A program made the position numbers and the translations under genes. The notes below the pieces were generated by a model that saw only the letters and a list, made by a program, of their open reading frames with translations, was not told the origin of the DNA and made no database searches. Shown one piece after another: positions 1-4,900 of a DNA stretch of 9,791 nucleotides (position 1 is the first letter of the stretch; each line of letters starts with the position of its first letter). Origin of the DNA: Burkholderiaceae bacterium (GTDB lineage: Bacteria > Pseudomonadota > Gammaproteobacteria > Burkholderiales > Burkholderiaceae_E); contig JAHYJF010000120.1 in assembly GCA_019428955.1 (NCBI GenBank), positions 1 through 9,791 on the forward strand, read 5' to 3'.

Positions 1-72
1 CAGCCGCACCGCACGTTCGCGGAACTCAGGCGAATACGGCTTCGAGGTCTTCTTCTTTTGTGCATGTTCCAT
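1..72 (-). CDS. IS3-family transposase OrfA, N-terminal 24 residues (partial at window edge)
   Basis: The minus-strand ATG at 72-70 opens a frame that begins MEHAQKKKTSKPYSPEFRER and continues AVRL to the window edge. The stretch 'YSPEFRERAVRL' is the typical start of the OrfA helix-turn-helix (HTH_Tnp_1) found in IS3-family elements such as the IS2 and IS51 groups. OrfA binds the element's ends and is normally fused by programmed frameshifting to OrfB, the DDE catalytic part, which would lie left of the window. A GGAG-like ribosome site lies just upstream within the IS leader. The frame is intact as far as seen; whether the whole element is active cannot be judged. Confidence 0.78.
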   Translation of the reverse strand, partial: MEHAQKKKTSKPYSPEFRERAVRL

Positions 73-123
73 AACGGGCAATTCTCCGAGAGTTTTGCCC
101 TCCGGTAAAGCCGGGGCGGTTCA
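1..123 (-). mobile_element. IS3-family insertion sequence, transposase-proximal end (continues left of window)
   Basis: Read on the minus strand, the element begins at 123 with TGAACCGCCCCGG and runs into a short leader and a transposase OrfA start at 72. Terminal TG, a GC-rich end and an OrfA start about 50 bases inside are typical of IS3-family elements. The end lies inside a DUF2793 reading frame, which it truncates. A related end occurs at 2776, so two different IS3-type elements have landed in this stretch. The far end and any target-site duplication are outside the window. Confidence 0.8.
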
Positions 124-526
124 GCCCCCCAAGCGCACCCTCCGCCAGATCAGTGCTCGCGCCACGGGCCAACAGGCCCATGGCGGCATCGAGCGTGACC
201 CAGCCCGCAGCCAGGCGGACCAGCATGACCTCTTCGGCGAGGACCCAGAGCCGCCAGCCAGGCCGTGCAGGCAGACGCAGCCAGGCGCCATCAGCCCAGA
301 GGGCGATATCGCCGGACCAGCCGGCCCAGAGCCCGCTCGCGCTTGCGGCGACAAGATAAGCTGCGCCCTCAGTGGGGTTTGCAGGTGGCGCGCTGCGGCT
401 GCGATCCTCGACGGTCAGGTTGACGAGTCCATCGAGGCGGCGCAGCGCCTCATTATGGGTGACATGCTTCTGCGCCTGGGCGGCCAGGATATGGGGCAGG
501 AGCAAACGAGATGTGGTGTCAGACAT
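124..526 (-). pseudogene. DUF2793 protein from the end of a GTA gene cluster, 3' end lost to IS insertion
   Basis: The ATG at 526-524 starts MSDTTSRLLLPHILAAQAQK, followed by HVTHNEALRRLDGLV. This is the recognisable opening of DUF2793 proteins, which often follow the GTA host-specificity gene in Rhodobacterales. Trp-rich segments after residue 65 (LWAGWSGDIALWADGAWLRL) fit the family. About 134 native residues remain. The frame then runs into IS3-family sequence and stops at 26-28, adding a foreign tail. The gene starts 8 bases after the stop of the upstream gp15-type gene, and a GAGGG ribosome site overlaps that stop, so the two were co-transcribed. Function is unknown; association with the phage-like tail is inferred from position. 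Family assignment is confident, and loss of the C-terminus is seen directly. Confidence 0.75.
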
Positions 527-534
527 GGATGCCC

Positions 535-1746
535 TCAGAATTGCAAGATGATGTCAGTGCCAGCGCCGCGCCCAAGAAGGGCGGAGCGCTGAAAAATACG
601 CAGCCGTATTGTATCGCCCGGTGCGAGCACCCGCCCGAAATCCGCGCTCTGGGTGGCCGCGCTATAGAGCACGCTGGGTATGGTGCTTGTGAGCATGCGC
701 AAGAGCGTGTCGCCTTGCAGGATCTCGACCTCATAGGCCTCGCTGGCCTCGGACATCGGGATCTCGGCCAGCTCCCAGCTGTCCGCGCTCAGATCGCGGT
801 CGCGCCGGATCCAGGTGATCGTGTAATCCCCGGGCAGACGACCGCGCAAAAAGGGCTGGGCGACATGGACCGGCGCGAAAGGGCGCAACCCCTCCCCGCG
901 GGGCGTATGCGCCACACCGATCATGCGCGGCTCAGCGCTATCGAGACCAACAGGACCGATCAGCCAGTTCCAGCTGCGCCCAAGATCCGAAATCGCGATC
1001 GGCACAGGCACCAGCGCCGAGGTGATGACCAACACGCGGTTTCCCGGCGATTTTGGTGCAGGGATGAGATGTTCCGTGCCGCGGATGCCGCGCAGCAGGC
1101 GGGTGAGCCGGTAGCGTCTTTCCCCGATCAGCTCAGCATGCGCTGCCTGGACAATCTCCCAGCCCCCTGTGTCTGTCTCAATTGCAAAGCTGTTCGCCCC
1201 GGCGAAGAGGTCCGGGTCGCTGACACTGGCAAGGCTGCCCTCGATTAGCTCGATTTCCAAGACTGCGCCCAGATCAAAGACGGCTCCGGGGCCGGGCGCC
1301 AGCGGGGTGAGCAATGCGCCAAAGCTGGCGCGCTGGGACACTGATCCGATCTGAACAAACCCATCACTCCCGCCGGAGCGCCAGACGGCGAGTGCGCCGG
1401 GCCAGGGCTGTGCATAAAGGCCCAGGAGCGGTTGATGCGCCTCATCCTCGTCAAAGAGGCGCGGCAGGTCCAGAAACTGAACAAGCGCGCCAGTGAAGGG
1501 CGTGAGCAGGGCCAGTGATGTGGCGCGCGCACCTGTAACAGGCAGATCATAGAGGTCGCGATCAGTGCGAATGGCCTCCACACTGCGCTCCAGACCGTCA
1601 TTGAGCGATGCGATCCGGTAATCGAGGCGGCGCTCGTCATGCGCGAGGGTGATGACATCGCCGGGATCAAGGGCGATCTGCGATGGGGCGAGGCGCAGGT
1701 TTGCGCGCTCGCGCCCGGTCCAGGCCTCATGGAGCGCGCGCGCGGC
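535..1746 (-). pseudogene. GTA gp15-type host-specificity / tail protein, C-terminal fragment of about 400 residues
   Basis: The minus-strand frame ending at 535 reads openly back to about 1746. It contains 'AWTGRERANLRLAPSQIALD', 'RRYRLTRLLRGIRGTEH' and a C-terminus rich in beta-strand sequence, the pattern of the end of the GTA glycoside-hydrolase (TIM-barrel)/phage-tail protein encoded last in the Rhodobacter capsulatus GTA cluster. Full-length members are about 1,300 residues, so the TIM-barrel and most of the phage-tail domain are missing. A GTG at 1581 is the only start-like codon in the remaining frame, and I see no convincing ribosome site there. Upstream of 1746 the frame enters unrelated sequence (the crystallin-like gene on the other strand) and meets a stop at 1788-1786. 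The fragment is therefore a 5'-truncated gene at a rearrangement junction, although the remaining codons look undamaged. Confidence 0.75.
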
Positions 1747-2258
1747 TGTGCGACAACACCAACCTTGGCGGCCCCTGCTATACCATCACCGCTGACACCG
1801 CGCTGCTGGCCGCCGCGGCCAACGACAAGGCCTCGTCGCTGGCGGTGCACACCGGCAACTGGCTCGAGGTGGTGCCGTTGCCCTTGCCGCCGGTGCTGCC
1901 GCTGCTGCCGGTGACGCATTCGAGCGGGTTGATCGACCTGAACCAGACCTTCACGGCCAACCTTGACAACGGCTCGATCGGCGGCGCGGGTGCCGACATC
2001 TGGTATCATGCCGTTACCGCAACACAGAAATACATCGCCCCGCGCAATGGCGCGCAACTGGCGCTGGGCGATGGCTCGAACCGGGGCTACGCCGGGTGCC
2101 GTGTTGCGAGCTTCAGCGTGGCTGAAATTCCGCTTGGCTCGATTCCGGTGGGCACCTACGTCTGCGTCAAGACGAGCGAAGGCCGGACATCGCAGTTCCG
2201 CCTCAACGGCTATGCGGGCACGACGATGAAGCTTGGCTATACGACCTGGACGAACTGA
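1746..2258 (+). pseudogene. Beta-gamma-crystallin-like secreted protein, 5' end missing
   Basis: From about 1746 the plus-strand frame reads LCDNTNLGGPCYTITADTAL, followed shortly by NDKASSL. This is a Greek-key half with the (N/D)(N/D)XX(S/T)S calcium-binding signature of microbial beta-gamma-crystallins and peptidase-inhibitor-I36-like proteins. A proline-rich linker (LPLPPVLPLLP) leads to a second beta-rich domain ending 'VGTYVCVKTSEGRTSQFRLN' and GYTTW, then TGA at 2256-2258. The expected signal peptide and start are absent: upstream sequence is the antisense of the GTA gp15 fragment, and the ATG at 1683 lies inside that and is not credible. The second domain is of a type I cannot name. 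Proteins with these folds are usually exported and bind calcium or polysaccharide; the role here is unknown. A strong hairpin follows the stop. Confidence 0.55.
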
Positions 2259-2263
2259 CGCCT

Positions 2264-2296
2264 TGCCGGGGCGGCGCTGCCCGCGCCGCCCCGGCA
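2264..2296 (+). terminator. Perfect 14-bp GC hairpin after the crystallin-like gene
   Basis: TGCCGGGGCGGCGC (2264-2277) pairs exactly with 2283-2296 around a 5-base loop, TGCCC. It lies 6 bases after a stop codon, where a terminator belongs. There is no U-run after it (TGTGCCAAAG follows), so it may work with Rho or act as a transcript-stabilising hairpin. It would fold equally on the other strand. Confidence 0.6.
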
Positions 2297-2435
2297 TGTG
2301 CCAAAGCCCCGTCAGGCTGTGCGCGGGCCGGGCGGCATTGCGAACTGCTTTCAGAATCACGAAGACCACGCTAAACGCCAGAATCGCCGGAAAAGCGGCA
2401 AGGCGGCTGAAAACCCGCGCTTGTGGCCCGGCTGC

Positions 2436-2523
2436 GGAAGGGTGGCAGAGTGGTCGATTGCAGCGGTCTTGAAAACCGCCGATGTGCAAGCATCCGTGGG
2501 TTCGAATCCCACCCCTTCCGCCA
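2436..2523 (+). tRNA. tRNA-Ser (anticodon UGA)
   Basis: A complete class II tRNA of 88 bases with encoded CCA. The acceptor stem GGAAGGG (2436-2442) pairs with CCCTTCC (2513-2519), followed by discriminator G and CCA (2521-2523). The anticodon arm GCGGT-CTTGAAA-ACCGC (2463-2479) gives anticodon TGA at 2470-2472, which reads UCA and other UCN codons. The long variable arm GATG/CATC (2481-2494) is the serine hallmark. The T-arm is GTGGG-TTCGAAT-CCCAC (2496-2512). No clear promoter is visible in the preceding 130 bases. tRNA-Ser genes are common integration targets, and a degraded IS lies within about 30 bases of the 3' end, but no second copy of the 3' end is present in this window. Confidence 0.97.
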
Positions 2524-2544
2524 ATAGTTTCAATAGATTAGCAT

Positions 2545-2776
2545 TGTTGAGTTCCGCCTGCCGAACCCAGATCCGCAACGGCTTCGGGATACCGCCGATA
2601 TTGGGGCAATCGCAGCAACCGCCGCAGATTGCGTTTCATAACAGCCCAGATGCTCCAGCACCATGCGAACGGCACGCGCCCGTATCTCAGGGGAATGTCG
2701 ATTTTATGTCTTGCTCTTTTCCATAGCCCTCATCCTTACCGAGGTTGAAGGTCTCCGGCAAAGTCGGGGCTATTCA
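2545..2776 (-). mobile_element. Degenerate IS3-family remnant between tRNA-Ser and hupE
   Basis: On the minus strand the remnant starts at 2776 with TGAATAGCCCCGACTTTGCC. It matches the IS end at 123 in most positions, including the shared CTTT-CCGGAG core. A broken orfA follows from 2724. Homology fades near 2545, about 20 bases from the tRNA 3' end, so orfB and the other terminus are deleted. The left limit is approximate. The preserved end is 22 bases past the hupE stop codon. The IS orfA differs in sequence from that at 1-72, so this is a second, related element in the same orientation. Confidence 0.75.
2552..2724 (-). pseudogene. Broken IS3-family transposase orfA
   Basis: ATG at 2724-2722 starts MEKSKT and is followed at once by an in-frame TAA (2706-2704). 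The frame then continues as HSPEIRARAVRMVLEHLG, YETQSAAVAAIAP. A shift to another frame is needed to continue as IGGIPKPLRIWVRQAE. Together these match the N-terminal helix-turn-helix part of IS3-group OrfA proteins, in which the segment is usually continuous ('IAPKIGC...TLRVWVRQ'). One premature stop, one frameshift and loss of the rest of the element make it non-functional. The frame downstream of the shift runs antisense through the tRNA gene and is meaningless there. Confidence 0.8.
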
Positions 2777-2798
2777 GTCTGGCGCGCGGTGCGATGGT

Positions 2799-3371
2799 TC
2801 AAGCCAGCGCCAGCAACACGCCCGATGCGATGATCGCCCCGCCCATCGCGCGCTGCGCGAGGCCGTAGCGCGCCACGCCGCGCGCCAGCGCGATGCCCGC
2901 GAGATGCAGCGCGCCGGTCACCGCCAGAAAACCGGCGAGGTAAGGCAGCGCGGCGCCAGTGGCCTCGTTGGCATGGGCGAGGCCATGGAACGACGCGAAA
3001 ACCGCGATGGCGGCAAGTGAGGCGGCGGTGATACCGGCGCCCTGGCCCGGCCGCGCGACCAGCGCGAGGATACCGAACAGCACCACCGAGGTGGTGATGC
3101 CCGCCTCGACGAAGGGCAACCCGACCCCGGCGAACCCGAGGCCTGCCCCAGCCGCCATCGCCGCCATGAAGGCGGCGGCGCCAAGCCAGAAATGGCGTGG
3201 CAGCGCGTAGCCAGACCAAAGCCCGACCGCAAGCATCGCGAGCACATGGTCAGCGCCCACAACCGGGTGCGCCATGCCGACAATCAGGCCCGAGGTGTGA
3301 AAGCCGCCGGTATGGGCAAATGCCGGGCTTGCGGCAAGAAGCGCTGCGAGCGTCAGGGCGAGTTTCCGCAT
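2799..3371 (-). CDS. hupE: HupE/UreJ-family nickel permease
   Basis: A 190-residue membrane protein. Residues 1-19 look like a cleavable signal (KLALTLAALLAASPAFA, cut before HT), as known for HupE. It then has about six hydrophobic segments. The family signatures are HPVVGADH (35-42) and FHGLAHANE (128-136), which carry the His/Asp/Glu residues thought to handle Ni2+. Known HupE proteins import nickel for [NiFe] hydrogenase assembly. UreJ is the urease counterpart, but the neighbourhood is a hydrogenase locus, so hupE is the better name. ATG at 3371 has AAGGAG (3378-3383) 6 bases upstream. It follows the cytochrome c gene by 17 bases and is surely co-transcribed with it. Downstream, an IS remnant begins 22 bases after the stop. 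The gene appears intact. Confidence 0.92.
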   Translation of the reverse strand: MRKLALTLAALLAASPAFAHTGGFHTSGLIVGMAHPVVGADHVLAMLAVGLWSGYALPRHFWLGAAAFMAAMAAGAGLGFAGVGLPFVEAGITTSVVLFGILALVARPGQGAGITAASLAAIAVFASFHGLAHANEATGAALPYLAGFLAVTGALHLAGIALARGVARYGLAQRAMGGAIIASGVLLALA

Positions 3372-3389
3372 CGGGTTCTCCTTGGGGCT

Positions 3390-3824
3390 TCAGAGTTTGG
3401 CGAGCGCGTCAAGAATGCGGCCACGCTCGGCGGCGTCGCTGACCGGGCTCAGGGTCTTGAAGGTGCCGGGCACGGCGGCGGTGGGGTTGGCAAGGTAGGT
3501 GTCAAGCGCGTCGCGGGTCCATTGCCCGCCCTTGGCGCGCAGCGCGGGCGAATAGCCAAACCATGTCGAGGCCGCCACCCTGGCACCGAGAATGGCGGGC
3601 AGCGGCGGTGCCGAACGCTCGGGCCCGGTTGGCTCGACCCGGTGGCAGGTGGCGCAGCGGGCCAATGCGCCCTGCTGGTCGGGGAAGGCGGTGTTGTAGC
3701 GCTGGCCGTCTTCGGTTGCGATATGGGGTGCCGCCACCCGCGCCTCGCTTTGCAGCGCCCATTGCCCGCCAAGGCCGATCAGCGCAAGGCTTGCCACCGC
3801 ATAGACGTATCCGACACCCCGCAT
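3390..3824 (-). CDS. Small class I-like c-type cytochrome lacking the usual axial methionine
   Basis: A 144-residue protein with an N-terminal hydrophobic segment (residues 5-24, a signal anchor or signal peptide) and a single heme motif CATCH at 57-61. The rest follows the mono-heme class I pattern: APPLPAILG, FGYSPALRAKGGQW, LDTYLANPTAAVPG and a C-terminal helix DAAERGRILDAL. In relatives the segment after 'AVPG' is TKM, which gives the sixth heme ligand; here it is TFKTL (121-125), and no Met occurs anywhere after CATCH. The heme may be Lys-ligated or five-coordinate (inference). The start is ATG 3824, supported by GGGGGAGG at 3831-3838; a longer frame to 3914 would start inside the FNR-type box. 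As first gene of the hupE operon, divergent from the regulator, it is a candidate periplasmic electron partner or sensor for the hydrogenase. Confidence 0.87.
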   Translation of the reverse strand: MRGVGYVYAVASLALIGLGGQWALQSEARVAAPHIATEDGQRYNTAFPDQQGALARCATCHRVEPTGPERSAPPLPAILGARVAASTWFGYSPALRAKGGQWTRDALDTYLANPTAAVPGTFKTLSPVSDAAERGRILDALAKL

Positions 3825-3830
3825 GGTTCG

Positions 3831-3838
3831 CCTCCCCC
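3831..3838 (-). promoter_or_regulatory. Ribosome binding site that fixes the cytochrome c start
   Basis: Minus-strand GGGGGAGG lies 6 bases before ATG 3824. The upstream in-frame start at 3914 has no such site and overlaps the regulatory palindrome at 3901-3914, so 3824 is the start. Confidence 0.8.
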
Positions 3839-3900
3839 GCGCTTTGCGCCCGCAGGCGGGCGCCTTGCCCCAAGAAAAGGCCAGCCAAGGCCGACCCGCG

Positions 3901-3914
3901 ATGACATTTGTCAA
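3901..3914 (-). promoter_or_regulatory. FNR-type box of the cytochrome c-hupE operon
   Basis: Read on the minus strand, TTGAC-AAAT-GTCAT has the 5-4-5 layout of FNR/CRP-family sites (FNR consensus TTGAT-N4-ATCAA). If it acts as a class II activator site centred near -41.5, transcription would start near 3866, leaving about a 42-base leader to ATG 3824. A weak -10-like TTTTCT (3878-3873) lies at the expected distance. It has the same half-sites as the box before hybO at 4824-4837. Confidence 0.65.
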
Positions 3915-3939
3915 TTTTCATGCGCGGCGGTGCCGCGTC

Positions 3940-3953
3940 TTGACCCAAATCAA
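3940..3953 (+). promoter_or_regulatory. FNR/FnrL-type box of the regulator gene
   Basis: TTGAC-CCAA-ATCAA differs from the FNR consensus TTGAT-N4-ATCAA at one base and matches the style of Rhodobacter FnrL sites. A class II arrangement would place the -10 at 3976-3981, where TAGTCT is found, and the transcript start near 3988. That puts the in-frame ATG at 3954 upstream of the transcript start and favours the ATG at 4035. It may be used by the regulator itself, by a genomic FnrL, or by both. Confidence 0.65.
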
Positions 3954-4034
3954 ATGCGCAAGGGGTGCAGATGGCTAGTCTCGGCCCACACAGTATCCCA
4001 TTGCACACCGTTTGTGCGTTTCGGTGACGGCACA

Positions 4035-4763
4035 ATGGCATTCGACCCGCCCGCGACCTGCCTTGGCGGCTGCACCGTGTGCATGGTGCGGCATGTGTCG
4101 GATTGGGCCGGGCTGCCGCGCCACGCCGCCGAGATTGTCAGCCGCGTGCGCCTGCGCCGCAGCCTGCCGCGCGGTGCCACGCTCTTTGCGCCGGGCGACC
4201 CAAATGCGGGGCTCTACTGCGTTTCCTCGGGCATTGTCGGCATCCGCATGGCGCATGAAAACGGCACCGAGGCGTTGATCGCGCTGGCGTTTCCGGGTGA
4301 AACGCTGGGCGCGCGGGCATTCTTGCGCAACGGGCCGCACCGCACCACTGCCGAGGCCCTGACGCCGGTCGATCTGTGCATGATCCAGCGCCGCGACGCG
4401 CTGCGCCTGACGCAACAGGCGCCCGAGGTGCACATGGCGCTGGTCGAACGCTGCCTTGCCGCGATGGATGCGGCGCAAACCGAGCTTTTGCACGCGGCCG
4501 CGCTGTCAAACCGCGCGCGGCTCTGTCGGTTTCTGCATCGGCTCTGCCTGCTTGACCATGATGACGAGGCGCACGACGTGCAACTGCGGCTGCCTGTTTC
4601 GCGCCATGATCTGGCCGGGATGCTGGGTATTCAGCCCGAAAGCCTGTCGCGGCTCTTGGGCAAGCTTGCCGATGAAGGGCTGGTGGCACTGTCTGGCCGC
4701 AAGATCACCGTGCGCAGCGTGGCCGCCTTGCGCGCCGAGGCCGGGCTGGAGCCCTGCCACTGA
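4035..4763 (+). CDS. CRP/FNR-family transcriptional regulator with an atypical cysteine cluster
   Basis: From ATG 4035 the protein is 242 residues, close to FNR (250). It has an N-terminal Cys cluster (C9, C13, C16), a cyclic-nucleotide-binding-like beta-roll (about 35-115) with C115 (VDLCMIQ) at the place of FNR Cys122, a dimerisation helix (about 120-155) and a C-terminal winged helix. The recognition helix PESLSRLLGKL carries E202, S205 and R206, equivalent to FNR E209, S212 and R213, so TTGA-type half-sites are expected. Aligned with E. coli FNR (Cys16, 20, 23, 29, 122), the Cys29 position is Ser22, while Cys16 is kept as C9. An iron-sulfur or redox sensor is likely, but its ligand set is unusual. 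The ribosome site (GGTGACGG, 4023-4030) is weak. The frame stays open far upstream, but that part is antisense to the cytochrome and hupE. It likely controls the flanking hydrogenase genes. Confidence 0.9.
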   Translation: MAFDPPATCLGGCTVCMVRHVSDWAGLPRHAAEIVSRVRLRRSLPRGATLFAPGDPNAGLYCVSSGIVGIRMAHENGTEALIALAFPGETLGARAFLRNGPHRTTAEALTPVDLCMIQRRDALRLTQQAPEVHMALVERCLAAMDAAQTELLHAAALSNRARLCRFLHRLCLLDHDDEAHDVQLRLPVSRHDLAGMLGIQPESLSRLLGKLADEGLVALSGRKITVRSVAALRAEAGLEPCH

Positions 4764-4766
4764 ACA

Positions 4767-4796
4767 CCCGCGGGCCGACGCTGTGGTCGGTGCGGG
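4767..4796 (+). terminator. Possible hairpin after the regulator gene
   Basis: CCCGC (4767-4771) and CCGAC (4775-4779) can pair with GCGGG (4792-4796) and GTCGG (4786-4790) around a 6-base loop, with a small internal asymmetric loop. It begins 4 bases after the stop codon. No U-run follows, so it is a weak candidate. Confidence 0.35.
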
Positions 4797-4820
4797 GGTC
4801 GGCGCGGGGGTCGGCGCCGA
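4785..4820 (+). repeat. Three tandem copies of a 12-base GC repeat upstream of the hydrogenase promoter
   Basis: The copies are GGTCGGTGCGGG (4785-4796), GGTCGGCGCGGG (4797-4808) and a degenerate GGTCGGCGCCGA (4809-4820). The array ends 3 bases before the FNR-type box at 4824. It could be slippage-prone, or a spacer or binding region next to the promoter; no function is shown. Confidence 0.6.
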
Positions 4821-4823
4821 AAA

Positions 4824-4865
4824 TTGACAATTGTCATCGCGAACGGCCCGTGCCGCCGGTTTGAT
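4824..4865 (+). promoter_or_regulatory. Hydrogenase operon promoter: FNR-type box plus -10
   Basis: TTGAC-AATT-GTCAT (4824-4837) is a near-perfect inverted repeat of FNR layout. Placing its centre at -41.5 puts the -10 at 4860-4865, where TTTGAT occurs (4 of 6 matches to TATAAT). Transcription would start near 4872, leaving a leader of about 29 bases with GGGGAGG at 4884-4890 before ATG 4901. The half-sites equal those of the box at 3901-3914. Confidence 0.65.
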
Positions 4866-4900
4866 GGGCACAAGCCGCGCATCGGGGAGGATTTGCCGCC

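Noticed and set aside
2297..2435. Gap between the hairpin and the tRNA, searched for a promoter
   Set aside because: No -35/-10 pair with good spacing is visible; nothing else is supported here.
1245..2489. Minus-strand 414-codon frame
   Set aside because: It is a shadow of the gp15 and crystallin-like frames and the tRNA. Composition is Arg/His-rich with no domain pattern. A short hydrophobic stretch near 2350-2400 alone does not support a gene.
124..2544. A composite transposon formed by the two IS3-type ends
   Set aside because: The two elements differ in OrfA sequence, one is a decayed remnant, and they lie in the same orientation with no matching outer ends in view.
2357..2578. Minus-strand 73-codon frame containing GVGFEPTDACTS
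   Set aside because: It is the antisense of the tRNA-Ser gene joined to the frameshifted IS remnant, a well-known spurious protein type.
2799..3371. UreJ (urease-linked nickel transporter) as the identity of the HupE gene
   Set aside because: No urease genes are present, and the neighbours are hydrogenase genes.
3192..4034. Long upstream extension of the regulator reading frame (total 523 codons)
   Set aside because: The first 281 codons run antisense to hupE and the cytochrome and through the promoter region. Length versus the FNR family and the FNR-type box at 3940-3953 favour the start at 4035.
4824..4837. HupR-type site (TTG-N5-CAA) at the hydrogenase promoter
   Set aside because: The spacing does not match; the 5-4-5 FNR palindrome accounts for the sequence.
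4866..4880. Possible sigma-54 site (GGGCAC with GC 10 bases later) before hybO
   Set aside because: The -12 element does not match TTGC, and the implied transcript start near 4892 would lie after the ribosome site. The FNR-type box with TTTGAT fits better.
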